Positions 13,849 through 26,593 are shown, numbered from the stretch's first letter. The stretch is 64,000 bases of DNA from Otis tarda (GCA_026413225.1 CM048552.1:193660053-193724052), one strand, 5' to 3'. The notes: generated from the sequence alone by a model not told the origin. Numbers and translations are program-made.

Positions 13849-15550
13849 AATCATGGAGTCGTAGAATGGTTTGTGTTGGAAGGGACCTTAAAGATCATCT
13901 AGTTCCAGCTCTCCTGCTATGGGCAGGGACACCTTCCACTAGATCAGATCACTCAAAACTCCATCCAACCTGGCCTTGAATGTTTCCAGGGATGGTGCAT
14001 CCACAGCTTCTCTGGGCAGCCTGTTCCAGCACCTCACCACCCTCACAGGAAACAATTGCTTCCTTATGTCCAGTCTAAACCTACCATCTTACAGTTTAAA
14101 ACCATTGACCCTTGACCTATCACTACATGTCCTTGTCAAAATTCCCTCTCCAGCTTTCTTGTAGGCCCCCTTTGGGTACTGGAAGGCTGCTGTAAGGTCT
14201 CCCTGGAGACTCCTCTTCTCCAGGCTGAACAGCTGCAACTCTCTCAGCCTGTCCTCAAAGGAGAGGTCCTCCAGCCCTCTCATCATCTTTGTGGACCTTC
14301 TCTGGACTCACTCCAACAGGTCCACCTCCTTCTTATGTTGGGGACTCCAGAGCTGGACACAATACTGCAGGTGGAGTCTCATGGGAGTGGAATAGAGGGG
14401 GAAAATCACCTCCCTCGACCTGCTGGCCATGCTTCTTTTAATGCACCCCAGGATGCAGTTGCCTTTCTGGGCTGCAAGTGCACATTGCCGGCTCATGTTG
14501 AGCTTCTCATCCACCAGCACCCCCAAGTCCTTCTCCTCAGGGCTACTCTCAATCCATTCTCTGCCTAGCCTGTATTTGTGCCTGGGATTGCCCTGACCCA
14601 CATGCAGGACCTTGCACTTGGCCTTGTTGAACTTCAGAGGGTTTGCACCGGCCCACCTCTCCAGCCTGTCAAGGTCTCTCTGAATGACACCCCTTCCCTC
14701 CAGCATGTTGACCACACCACACAGCTTGGTGTTGTTGGCAAATTTGCTGAGGGTGCACTCTATCCCACTGTCCATGTTGCTGACAAAGATGTTAAACAGT
14801 ACTGATCCCAATACCAACCCCTGAGGAATGACACTTATCACTGGTCTCCACTTGGACATCAAGCCGTTGACCACAACTCTTTTGAGTGTGGCCATGCAGC
14901 CAATTCCTTATCCACTGACTGGTGCATTCATCTTTCCAGTTCTTTCCAGTTTAGACACAAGGATGTCATGCAGGACAGTGTCAAACGACAGTGTCAAATT
15001 CTATGAAATGCTTTGCACAAGTCCAGGTAGATGACATCAGTTGCTCTTCCCTTATCCACCAATGCTGTAAACCCACTGTAGAAGCCCACCAAATTGGTCA
15101 GGCACAATTTGTCCTCAGTGAACATGAGAACAGAGAAAGCCATGCTGGCTTTCACCAGTCACCTCCTTATTTTCCATGTGCTTTAGCATGGTTTCCAGGA
15201 GGATCTGCTACACGATCTTGCTGGACACAGAGAGGAAACTGGCCTGTAGTTCCCCAGGTCTTCCTTTTTTCCCTTTTTAAAAATGATGGTTATGTTTCCC
15301 CTTTTCCAGTCAGTGTGAACTTCACCAAAATGCCATGACTTCTCAAATAGCATCAACAGTGGCCTAGGCACTTCATCCACCAGTTCCCCCAGGACCCACG
15401 GATGCATCTCATCAGATCCCATGGACTTGTGCACCTTCAGGTTCCTTAGATGGTCCCAAACCTGCTCTTCTCCTACAGTGGGTGGTTCTTCATTCTCCCA
15501 GTGCCTGCTCAGATCCATTGCTCTAACATTACTTGTATTGGACAGCAAGT
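13849..15550 (-). mobile_element. CR1: Inactivated CR1 LINE (antisense), about 1.7 kb
   Basis: On the + strand the element opens with the reverse-complemented CR1 3' terminus (AATCATGGAGTCGTAGAATGG) and runs backwards through the 3'UTR and ORF2. The RT is spread over at least three frames. The most N-terminal piece (15,548-15,183, minus) has 'VWDHLRNLKVHKSMGSDEMHP' and 'KKGKKEDLGNYRPVSSL', both typical of CR1 ORF2. A middle piece (14,895-14,308) carries the catalytic core region and a third (14,286-14,089) carries the C-terminal 'EDLSFEDRLRELQLFSLEKR' block. Frameshifts separate them, so this is a dead copy. It is 5' truncated near 15,550. Confidence 0.93.
14308..14895 (-). pseudogene. Decayed CR1 reverse-transcriptase core
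   Basis: This is the longest open piece of RT in the antisense CR1. The normal 'SGVPQGS' reads 'SVIPQGL', and the catalytic 'FADD' reads 'FANN' because both aspartate codons are now AAC (seen as GTTGTT on the + strand at 14,731-14,736). It is followed by 'TKLCGVV', '[25 protein letters not shown]' and '[23 protein letters not shown]'. Loss of the metal-binding pair plus flanking frameshifts make the enzyme non-functional. Confidence 0.88.
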
Positions 15551-15810
15551 TTTAGTGCACTTGTTGGTTTTCTGAAAAACAATTTGACATAGAACACCTG
15601 ATCATTGTCAAGATCCTGCAAGGGTACAGAAGCCCATCATGTAATGACTGTTTCCTTCTCAATATGGCCACTTCTTGTGCTCTGTGGAAATTCTCCCAGC
15701 TCCTCCACTGAAATCCATGGACCCAGAGGAAAATCCATCAGTGACCCATTACTTTAGTCAACCTTTGATTCCTGGCAATAGAGGAGAGTGAGAAAACCTG
15801 GATTTAAAAA

Positions 15811-15866
15811 CCAAACCAAACAAAACAAAACAAAACAACCAAACAACAACAAAAGAAAAAAAACAA
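15811..15866. repeat. A-rich (CAAAA)n-type simple repeat
   Basis: Imperfect tandem units of CAAAA and CCAAA are followed by CAACAA units. It lies about 250 bp beyond the truncated end of the antisense CR1, so it is probably independent of that element. Confidence 0.8.
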
Positions 15867-18602
15867 CCTAAAACTAATACAAACATCAGTCAGTTAGGTG
15901 ATAAGAGCGTATAATAAGAGCCCTGCAGTTGAGATATGCTGCCAGCATCACAGGAGTTGTGAGTGACTTCATAATCATTTGTTATCCATTTCTATATTTA
16001 CTGAAATCTGACTTGTTTTAGTCATAAGGCACAGGAATTGTGTTTTGTCTTTCAAGAACGGCTTTAGATCTGGCCAGTTGAATAAGAAAGTCGGGCTAGG
16101 TTAGGGAAGGTGATTCCACAGCAACATGGGCCTGTAGGTGTCTCTGGTCTTTCTTGGCTGGAAAGGGTTAAATAGCTTTTGTTCTTGGCCTTTTTCTTTT
16201 TTTAAAAAAAAAAAGAAGAAAGATAAGAAATTATTTCAGGTAAGCAGATATTTAAATAAACCATGTTTATATACATTTTGATATTTTTTCTAAATCTTCT
16301 CTTGTCTTTCATTTGTAATAGATGTTCTGCAAGTTCTGCTCACCATGCCCAGGGGTACCTTATTGACTGCTGTGGAAAACACAACTTCTTGCTTTGTTGT
16401 CTCCAGCAACTTCCAATTATCTGAGAAGAAGAGATAGATTTTAAGGTATGTTTTCCGTATTTCTTCTTAGAAAAAAAAATTTTCCTGGCAAATGATTCGT
16501 TCGTCTGCCTGCTATTAACCATCAAAGCACCAGAACATTTGATTTTTGTGGGTCTTTTTTTTTTTTAGTCTTTCCTGCTTCTACAGGAAAATTTCTCTCC
16601 TGTTCTTTGATTCTGGTGCTAGTCTTGTCTTTCTTCCCCTGTGATTAGTTAATGACTACTTCCATTTCTATAGCAATCATGATACTATTGTTTTTATATC
16701 TTTGTGCCCAGGGCCACTGCTGTCTGTCAACATACTTCATGTTTTCTTTTTTGATTAGTAGGTGGAAACACCTAGTAGAAAAGCATGAAATGTTGTATTG
16801 CTATGTTCTGGAGCAGTGAGTATGGCATAGCTTTGAGGAAGTATTCTGTAAAGCTATTAAAAACATTTTGAATGGCTTAAATATTTAAAACATTAACATT
16901 TAAAAGGGTGAAATTATTTATGACCTGGACATTTTTCTTCTGTAATTGCAGCAGCTAGAGAAAGAGATTGAAGAAAAGATAAATGTGTGGTTACAATACT
17001 TTAGCCAAATGGCAGGGGTTCTATTTTATGTTTTATGACAGATCTTTTTAATTTATGGACAAGTAATTTAATTTTCTTGTTCTTCTATTTTTTTTTTTTC
17101 AAGTGGGAAGATGTTGAGTCCCTTTCAGCTGACATTAATAGCTTTGAACCTTTGATAACCATTCTTGGTTTCCTGGCAAGTATAACTTAAGTCTAGATAA
17201 GTAAGAACAGTGCGAAGGAAGGAGAACAAATGAAAAGAAACTTTACCCCTTTAGATAAAGAAGCAGATAGAAGTCTCTATTAAATAAAAACTAAAGCACT
17301 AACTAGAAGAGAGAAGAAGAAATATATGAAAAATCTAGCCAAATTAGTTGTGGTCACTTATGAAGGAGTGAAAAGTTAAATGGTCTTTCAGATCAGCAGC
17401 TTTCTGACTTGCAAATTCACACCAAACAAGAAGAGACCTTGGAAACAGTAAAGAAAAAAAAAAAAAGAAAAGAAAAACCCACAAGAGAGAGAGACTATAG
17501 GCAGAACAATCTTAAAGAGAGCCAACTGAAAATGAAACATTCTACTAGACACTGTCACATTTCCTAGCACAATAGAAGTGAATGATGCCAAAAAAAATTA
17601 AACTGGAAAGATGCAGGTGAGGATTAACTTATGGAGAAACACTTAAAGGTCCTGATGGCCATGATAAGGAAATATCATTAAGTCTCTGTTCTCTGAAATA
17701 AAAGGAAGTTGTAAAGACAATGACAAAGAAAGGTGGCCAGAGTGACTGTGGCACCTGAATGTGTGCTATACTCTGTTCAGAGGTGGACAAGCCCTCTACA
17801 TTATCCAAAGCAGAATAAAGGAAACAACTGCTGATAAATAAGGGAAGCACAGATTGAATTTCATAAAGGAAGATCAGTTCTTCAACCACAATTCCTCAAG
17901 CTACTGCCTGTGGGTTAATTTTGATCCTGGAAACAGTAAACCACAGATTAATTTTTATTTCTGTGTCTCAGCCAGAAGAACACACACATGCATGTTCTCC
18001 ACTCAAGCAGGCAAGCCAAATGAATCAGGGGAAAATAAACATAAAAATAATTTAGCCAGCTTTTCACAGAATTAATTGAAAAGCTGTGTAACAACCCTAC
18101 AAGAGATTATCTTTAGACTTTCTTTTCATCTAAAAGGCTGTAATTCTTTGCATTAACAAAAGATTGACAAACTGTTTCATGTGGTTGCCTAACTGCTGTC
18201 TTTACACCTATAAACTGAAAGAGGAAAGTCTTCTGTTTTCTTTTTTCCATTTAACACAGACAATGAAGCAGCTGCATTCACCATCTTCAACAAGACTTGG
18301 TTGCTGAAATACACAACCTAAAGGCTTTCCAATTTAACTACTGTTCCACATTTGCTTAGAGGAAAATACAGAAAGAAAAAATAACAAAAGAGCCTGGAAG
18401 GTAGATGCTCCTTGTGGAGACTAGGCCAAGTCCACGGGCAGTTTGCAGCAGAGTGTCTTAGGTCAGAAATAGCTTCAACGGAGTATGACTGTACTGTTTC
18501 CAGATCCAGGTTGGCTGTATTCAATCCACTCAACTCATTCAGCTCCTCAGCATTTCCAGTTCAAAGGTTAAGGATTCTAGCAATATGCGTTGAGGTCTAT
18601 CT

Positions 18603-18656
18603 GCATCCACTGGTGTGGTCGCATCCACTGGTGTTGTCACATCCTTTAGTCTGGCA
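18603..18656. repeat. Three-copy 18-bp minisatellite
   Basis: Two 18-bp units starting 'gcatccactggtgtggtc' differ at one base and are followed by a third, more diverged copy. The unit length is a multiple of three, so the frame stays open across it, but there is no other coding evidence. Confidence 0.7.
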
Positions 18657-21600
18657 GACCAAAGCCCACTTTGGTCCATGTCGCTTGTATTTCCTATTGA
18701 TTTGCTCTAGGCCTTCAAAGATATGCAGGCAGTAGAAAACATCTGTTACAAGGACTTAGTCTAAATCTAGGCCTAGATGACTTTGAAAGTAAATTCCTTA
18801 TAAAATACCAAGTATTAAGTGATATTAAATTACAACAAATTTCAAAACATGTCAGCAGTGTCTTAGCTAGAAAAGAAGATGGGCATTTCTGAGACATGTT
18901 TAGAAGGAAGCCTGAGGGACAATTTAGTTGTCCAAACTTTGGCATTCAGTCATTGTACAGGTCCCAGGGAATCCCTCCTGGACTCCAGCCATTGCTCCTG
19001 GGAGGCTTGGGCATGCTGGATCCCTGCCATCCCTGGGTGAACAAGTCGCATGCCCCAGGTTATTACAGGTGGGATTAGACACCTATATTTGGCAACCAAG
19101 TTGAGCCCTGTGTGTGGGCTAAAATGGTGGGGCTACTGAAGGAACATGAGGAAGTATCTGACTGAAAGATTCCTCTTCTCAACAAGGTTCAAGGGAGAAG
19201 TATTTCACATCACAGGTCTTTGAGGAGCTCTCCATCCTGGATAGACAGGGCTGGTGAAGCCTTTTCATGCCTTCAGTAGAAAATGGTCACTGAGAAGTAG
19301 ACTGGTTCAGAGAGGATGTTTCTCATTTCCAAAATGTTGCAAATTTTCATTAGTTGATTTTTTGAAAGAGCTTCAGGAGAGACAGAAATGCAAACAGGTA
19401 CATTTCCTGTGAAGCACAAACCTAAACATTAACTTTCAGACCCACGTATTTGTTTTTTACTAGACTGGATTTTTGCAGGCACCTTGCTTTTTGTTTCGGT
19501 AGTGCAGCTGTCTTCTGAAACAGCTGGTGGTGGAAAACTTAGCTGTGTTTTTAGAGGTTTTTCTCCTGGAATAACAGTGTGTTTTGTTTTGGTTGATCAT
19601 GCAATATTCTGTTCTTTTTTTTCCACAGAGAGCACTAATCTCTCTTTGGCAAGGTGAACCAGAACTAGTAGTTTTCATGCCCTGTAGTTGCAAGTCTCAC
19701 ATTCCAAATTGTTGTGTACATATATGTATGAGAGAACATAACATCCCCAATAAAACCAACTTTCAGAATGGAATATTTTTGTACATGATGCTAAAAATAA
19801 CTTACCAAAATCTCTGAGTAAAGCTATACTCACAATTCATGAGGCCAGGAAGCAGAATGGTTATGAGTTCTGTTGAGTAAATTCCTCAAAAAACATCTGC
19901 TGTAAGTTTGGCAATCATACACTGGCAATGACAAAGCAAAAAAAAAATGTATGAATTAATTCTTGATCCCTGAGTGTGCAACTGCCATGGAAAGGCACAG
20001 TGGTTTTGAATGTTTGAGAATAATTAGTTAAAACTGGAATAGGTGTAGGGCATGTCTACCAGGGCATTCCTGTCCTATGACAGGAGGCAATTATAGTAAA
20101 AATAAAGTTGATTCTGTGTCTGACATAAGTATTTATCAAGGAATAAATACCTGTAAACAGATGGCAGTTAAGCTAGAAAGACAAAATCAGCATAAAACCA
20201 GGAAGATGTAAACTCAGTAGGAATTCACCTAGGCTGGAAATTGGAAGAAATTCTCTAAAGTAGGGAAATAAGGTTCTGCTACAGCTTTTCTTTAGAAGGA
20301 ACTGGGACAGCAAAAAAATCTAAGCAATTAGCATTGTTTTCTAAAAAATTGGGAGTTAACGTGAGCAAACTCTGTGTACTTACATGGTTCCTACCTCAGC
20401 AAAAAGCCCTTTGGAATCTGTTGGCCAGTTTTAACTAAAGCTGATATAAAAGAATAGGTTTTAAAGGTAGTTATATTCCTACAGTTTGCATGCAAATAGG
20501 GGCTAGGTAGGGTAGAGAGAACCAACCCATATGAGAACCAACTGAGGGAAAGGCTGTAGTGAGAACTCATACCTTCTTAGTCACCAGCGTGTCCCTGGGC
20601 TCCCTGGGGCATTTAAATGCCTTATGAATGCTCACCCACGGGAAAGCATCGAGCAGAACTCCCACTTTCTCAAACACAAAAACCTCAAGCTACATAGGAA
20701 ACCAGGTTTCCGTAGTTCCTGTGGTCACAGCACTACATGTCTGACACCGGAGCCTGGTGCATACTGAAAGCGATTGAACAGTGTGTCTGGCTGCAGAAGA
20801 GCTGGTTCTGATGACGTGACAGAGAGAATTCACTTTCAAATGCTATCACTCGTGCTGTGTGATTTCAGACATGTCATTTCATCCTCACATGACCTCTAGA
20901 ATGACAACATTTGTGCAGATTTACCCCTCACAAAGCAGAAAAACTGACACCTTCAGCTGGATCATATTTTAAAGTGTTTGAATTAGATCTAACAGTACTT
21001 TTGGGTTTGGGTGGGGGTTTTTTTTGAGTCATATTAATGATGAACAGTTACAAATTTGCCGCCATCTGGATGTATTGATTATTTCAAACATGCTGAATTT
21101 TTTACAAAGTTGTACTATACTGAGAAATCACAGGTAGAGGAGAAATTACCTCTTGGGTGGTTTTTTTTGTTTGTTTCACAGTTATGAAATATTTCTGTGG
21201 CAACTTCAACAATAGCTTTCATGGAACAGGAAAAACAAAAAGTTTATTTTTAGGTGCTCACTTGGCATATCCTATCCCTTAGGGCTATGCCTATTTCCTC
21301 TCTCAATAAACCTCATCCATCTCACCAAAACGATGGACATCTTAACTTTGTTGCTGGCAGAATCCAGTGTAAAACAGCAAGTGATTAGCCATTTCCCAAG
21401 ATTCTAAATTCACAAGTGCACTTTGTATTTTGCCGTGAGGAGGTTGGACACATAGAGACATAGATGGCTGCAAGGAAGCAACCCATCCCATTTTCCACCC
21501 GTTCTCAGCAGAGGCCCAGGAAGCTGGGCTAAGTTGTTTTTCCGTGGCTTGGTGACAGATCTTCCAGTAGACATCATCTAATACCGAGTGACCAGCCATC

Positions 21601-22639
21601 ATCAGAGTGGCGGGAGAAACACGCCTGTAGCATTACAAATGTACTTCTGTTGTCAACCCTGAAAAACCCTTGAAAGCAGAGGGCGGCTGGCGTGCTGAAT
21701 GTGCTCTTGTGCTTGACAATCTTCCCGTTGTTACCGCTTCTGTGTCAGACGTACTTGCTGTTTCTCGGCTGTGAAATCTCGTATGCAGAACTTTTTCCTC
21801 CTTGTGCTCCTTCTCCCAGAGGACTCCTAACTCCCGACTTGTGAGTACACCCTAGGACGGATGGTGAATAATAGCAGCAGCAACAGCAGCAGTAATAATA
21901 AAGGAAATTCAGCGCTTTGCCCACGTCAGACTGCAGGTACTTACGTGATCTCTGTTATACAAATCGCGAGCAACTTTGTACGTTATCAGTGGCATTTAGA
22001 CAACTACATCCCTCATTCTGATGGGAGTTAGGCACTTCAATGCCTGTAAGGATTTGTGCCTCTGGGGCTCGTTCCAGATAACAGAAACCTATGGCAGAGT
22101 CTGGGGGAGATAAACTTGAATTGCCCACATCTAAGGGGTGGGGGAGGGCAGGCGGTACCACAGGCAGACGGAGCAGCTTTTCCTGCCTGCAGTGTGCCTG
22201 GCCTCCAGAGAAAGCCTGGAAAGAGCCTGAGGAGCTGGCATGCCGACTCTGAGGTGAGACGGGAGCCAAGGACCATGGACCAGAGTTGGGGACTGGGTCA
22301 GAAACTGCAGCCCCAAACCTGTGCCTCTGTGGAGGGATGCAAGGGTGTGTGGATACAGCTGTCGGGCTGGGAGGCCACCGGTGATGGTCACCGTCCCTCC
22401 CAGCCAGCTGTGTCCAGCACCTTGCAGGCTACTGGAAACCTAGATGATCTATTTTGCTTGGGGTTTTTTGTTGTTTTGCTGTCACTGCAAAGGAGACGCG
22501 AAAATTGGCCAAGACTTAGGATTTTTTAAAAGACCCCTGCTCTTGGATGTGGGAAATCCCGTTCTATTTTTATATAGAAAAGATTCATATTCATTCCTGA
22601 AGGTTCCCCATATCCTCTTTCCCTAAAAGGCCTTTAAAT

Positions 22640-22800
22640 CAGCCGATCTGCATGTGTGAAGAGGAACATCAGGTTTTCTTTTTTGATGGCAAGCAGGCAC
22701 ATTTAAAGAAAATGATTTGCATTTTCTCATAATGAGCCACTGTCAGTCATTAGGCGGCCCAAGCGATTCCACCCTGCAGACAGACAGCTGCCAGAAAGCA
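22640..22800. promoter_or_regulatory. Possible enhancer-like block with octamer motif
   Basis: Balanced-composition sequence with a perfect POU octamer core ATTTGCAT at 22,715-22,722, followed by a homeodomain-like 'TAATGAG' and a 'CAGTCATTAGG' stretch. No repeat family is recognisable. The motif grouping and the position just before the upstream GC-rich island suggest regulatory sequence, but this is inference from motifs alone. Confidence 0.25.
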
Positions 22801-23099
22801 CTCAAAGCAAGAGCCTGACCCTGCTGCTCTTGCTGGACGTAGACTTCCCTTGGAAATGGGTTTTGTATCCCATTAGGAAAGGCAGGAACTCGCCTTTAAT
22901 AAGAACTAATAAGAAAGTTTATAAGAACTATTTTAAGAGTAAGAATTGTTCTTTTAAAAGCTCTTTTAAGGGAAGATTAACTCTTTAAGAATTATTTAAC
23001 AAGGGGTAGCATCAGCAGCGTTGAATGAACCCGTACATCCAAGGATCCGAATACCCTCTTTTGGACAGACATCATCCTTCTAGAGTAGAAACAAAGTGT

Positions 23100-24130
23100 T
23101 TTCAGCCATTATTACTTGTAAGGGGCCGGCTGTTGGGGCAGCCCCAGGACCGACGGGGGACACGTTAGCCCCTTCCCGGTGACCGGGGCTTTGTCGCTCA
23201 TCTGCGTTAAATCTGCTGGGGGGGGGGGTGGGTGGAGGGGGGGAGCGGCAGGAAGAGGCTCTTAATCCCTGGTGTCTTTGTTCCGGCTTGCACACATCGG
23301 AAGCAAGGCTAAAGCCGTGTGATGGCTTTTTATGGAAAAGGAAAGACATTTGCAGGCACTTCGGCGCATCCTGGCCGCCCGAGCGAGGCTGGAGGCTCGG
23401 TGAGGGGCACCCTGGTACCGGCTGGGACCCCCCGCGCCCCCCGCCCCGCTGCCGCATCCCTCCCAGCGCACACCCACCTTTCTTCTTTTTTTTTTCCGAC
23501 CCCCACCTCCCCCCCCCCCCCAAAAAAAAAAAAAAAGATCAAAAGCTCCTTGCTGTTGCAAAAGGACTATTTTCTCAGGCGTCCTTCCCCACCACGGGCT
23601 TTGTGAAAAGGACAATAGACTCCTGTGTCAGTGGTGTTGGCACCGGCCTTGCATAATACAGGAAGCAGCATTTCCTTTCGGGGGTGGAAAATTAACTTGG
23701 ATCGTGCGTTTCTCTTTTTATTGCTGACCGTACACACCCCGGGAAATTCGGCTCTCGGGAAGGGAAGCGGCAGCAGCCTCCTCTCCGCATCCTCCCCGGC
23801 GCAGGGAAAGACCCGACCGCGGCTCCGCCGCCGCGGAAGGAGCGCGCCCCGCTCCGCCCTGCTCCGCCCCGCTCCCGCGGGGTCCCGCCTGGCGCCCCCC
23901 CCCCCCCCGCCCCCTCCGCATCTCTCTTGCCTGCCGCCTGTCCCGCCCGGCGCAGCCCGCGGGGGGGTTCCCGGGAACCGGAGGGCGTCCCGTATGGCCG
24001 GGAGTGGGGAGGTGAGGGGGGGTTTCTGCCGTGGGTTTGGCTGAATCTCTCCCTCCAGCCGCCTTGGGCAAGGCGGGTCACAGCATCTCCTGGATCTTTG
24101 GATGCAGCCTGCTTATGTCCTCTTTCGGGG
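23100..24130. promoter_or_regulatory. Isolated GC-rich CpG island upstream of FLT1
   Basis: A sharp GC-rich island stands out in AT-rich flanks. It has CpG-dense sequence at 23,810-23,990 with several GC-box cores (CCGCCC/CCCGCC) and very long homopolymer runs: G runs at 23,217-23,250, C then A runs at 23,507-23,536, and a C run near 23,896-23,909. Open frames occur on both strands but they are the low-stop artefacts expected of GC-rich DNA and have low-complexity translations. It may be the promoter of a non-coding or alternative FLT1 transcript, or an unmethylated regulatory element. No TATA box is obvious. Confidence 0.45.
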
Positions 24131-24280
24131 GATTAAAAAAAAAAAAAAAAGAAGAAAAATTATCTGTTTCTCGTTGGGAGAGTTTAAAAAAACCCAACAA
24201 ACTGAGACTCCTGCCCTTTGACAGCTCATGCCACCTGTAAAGTCTGACGCCATGAAAAAACTTCCAACCAGTTTCTTCTA

Positions 24281-24707
24281 ATCATAGAATCATAGAATGG
24301 TTATGATTGGAACCCCCCTGCCATGAACAGGGACACCTTCCACTAGACCAGGTCCCTCAAAGCTCTGTACAACCTGGCCTTGAACACTTCCAGGGATGGG
24401 GCATCCGCAACTTCTCTAGGCAACTTGTTCCAGTGCTGCACCACTCTCACAGGAAAGAATTTTCTTCCTTTCTAAATCTGCCCTCTTTCAGTTTAAAGCT
24501 ATTACCCCTTGTCCTGTCACTACATGCCCTTGTCAAAAGTCCCTCCCCAGTTTTCTTAGAGGCCCCTTTCGGGTACTGGAAGGTCGCTCGCTATAAGGTA
24601 TCCTCCGAGCCTTCTCTTCTCAGGGCTGAACAGCCCCAACTGTCTCAGCCTGTCCTCATAGGAGAGGTGCTCCAGCCCTCTGATCATCTTTGTGGCCCTC
24701 CTCTGCC
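24281..24707 (-). mobile_element. CR1: CR1 LINE 3' fragment (antisense)
   Basis: On the + strand it opens with the doubled CR1 terminus 'aatcatagaatcatagaatgg', then the 'gggacaccttccactagacca' and 'aacctggccttgaacacttcc' blocks, and ends in the reverse complement of the CR1 C-terminal coding region ('cagcctgtcctcataggaga'). It is about 430 bp, moderately diverged, and contains only the 3'UTR and the end of ORF2. Confidence 0.92.
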
Positions 24708-26008
24708 TTTGAAAAATGTCCCAGGAAGGCCACACACTTGTTAATAAAGCATTAAAATGTCTTTCTAAGCTAACTCTCCCCAGGAGATGCTCAACCCTTT
24801 CTATTACAGGGTTAAAAAAGACATAGTTGGTCCCGTACAGTCATAGACAGTCGTAGACCTTTGGGGCAAGTTCTACCTCAACAAAGACTGTGTGTGTATA
24901 GAGTTTAATACACATTCCACAGTTGTTCTTCAAATTATGCTATGTTCTTCATTGCCTTGAGGTGTTCAGTTGTAATAAATGTGAGTTTGAATTCAGTGAC
25001 TGCAACCTAGTCCTGGCTTCTCCACCTTCCCTCAGCCCTTTGCTGGGACTGAGAAGAAGTCAGTGCAGACTCTGGGGATCTCAGGAGAAGTCCTGCCACT
25101 GAAATATCCTGGTTTTCTCTTCTTGTCTTTCCTCTTTTACTAACAACAACCCAAACCTCAGCTTCAGGAGGTGAGCTGGTAGCTTTGCAAGGTATGGACA
25201 TACATAAACGCTATCAGCAGCTCCTGGTACTTGTGAGATTAGTTCCTGCACAGATTATTCCCCCTCCTAGACCTGTGCTGGATCCTGTCTGCTGGACAAG
25301 AGAGCATTCCCAGACAGGGTTTCAAAGCACCAGATGGGCAGTTGTGAGGCTTGCCAAGTCAGCAGGCAACCCCTTTCAGCCGATTGTGCCAATTATGGTT
25401 TTCCTGCACCGAATGAACGAAAGATATTCATTTCATAGCATGGAAGTGATACTGTTGCGTCACTATGGTCATAACTGCGCACATCATGAGTATCTCGAGG
25501 AACTGGAAGGGAAAGAATATTTTAATTACTCCTGTCACCAGTTTCTTTTTTTTTTTTTTAATATTTTAACACCTGTTTAGGCTTTACTTTTTACTTATTT
25601 TCAAGGAAATGTGTTGTGGAAAAGCGCTATCTCAAAATTGTTCTCTTGAGAATCTCGGTCATGCCTGGAGGTGGACAGCAAAGGGAATTCTAGTGCGTTT
25701 CAGAGAAAGCTCTCACTCTCCCCAGGTCTGTGCAGCTCTCTTTAGTCTTCCTCTGTAAAATACCATCCTTGCTACTTGCCGGTGGAACTGGAGATAGCTC
25801 TCATGAGCTTCTGGGCAAGCACTGTGGTAGTCCCTCTTTTTTTCCACCTGCCTGGTGGACTTGCGTTGCTATGGATTTAGCCCAGTTGAACCTCCTAGGG
25901 CGCCAAACTTGTGCCTTGAATCCTCTCTCCTGAAATTGCTCTGCTTGCAGTCGTGTAAGCGAACCAGTATGTGGGGCAGGGAGTATGCCAGCCCTACTAC
26001 GTGGGGCA

Positions 26009-26027
26009 CATGTGGTGTAACCACATG
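26009..26027. repeat. Perfect 8-bp inverted repeat (RUNX-like cores)
   Basis: The arms CATGTGGT and ACCACATG are separated by GTA. Each arm holds the TGTGGT/ACCACA core bound by RUNX factors. It could equally be chance. Confidence 0.35.
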
Positions 26028-26577
26028 CATTAGTCCAGTGCTGCCGGACCTCGACAGTGCTGCACGTATTCCACATTTCCCAGTACAGCTCCCAGGATAC
26101 TCCTGTGAACATTGTTTCTGCGGTCAGAGAACTGTTTGCTTTTGTTCACATTTTGTGTCTAATTTGTTCCAAAATCATCAGGACATAGGCATTTGTGTAC
26201 ATCACTGAGTCACCAGCTTCTCTGCAAGCAGCAGCTGCGCGGGGTCCCGGCATGGAGGCCTGGTTTGTGTTATGGTGAGGGAAACACTAGGCCTCTGGGG
26301 GCTAGGGCTTGGGGTGGTAAGAGGAAAAGAGCTCGTCGTTGTAATGCTAGTTTTCTTTTCATGATCCAATGTTTTCTTGGGTAGTTTTCCCTTTTTGACA
26401 TGTTTTGGTTTGGTTTTGTGGTTCTTTTGCTGACCTTCTGGTTGTCTTTCCCACTGAAATGCACTGACCTTGGCCTGATTCCACAGGGAGGAGATGTAAT
26501 GGATCCTTTCATGTGGTCTTGCTTCTTTCTAAACACTTACCCTGGTACGTTCGTGTACTGAGGGCTCCAGGAAAGCC

Positions 26578-26593
26578 ATATATATATATATGT
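26578..26593. repeat. TA microsatellite
   Basis: About seven TA dinucleotides pass into TGTG. Confidence 0.75.

Larger units (their letters stand above)
15551..22600. other. Intergenic DNA, no gene seen
   Basis: Mostly AT-rich unique sequence with A-rich and T-rich runs (near 16,204, 16,551, 17,088 and 17,455). Small simple repeats are listed separately. A CAG/AAT triplet-rich patch lies near 21,871-21,902. GC rises from about 21,300 onwards. No coding exon could be supported. Confidence 0.55.

Noticed and set aside
23080-24081. Several 100-150 codon frames on both strands in the upstream GC-rich island
   Set aside because: Translations are dominated by homopolymers and Pro/Gly/Arg runs. 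They overlap each other in many frames and carry no recognisable domain.
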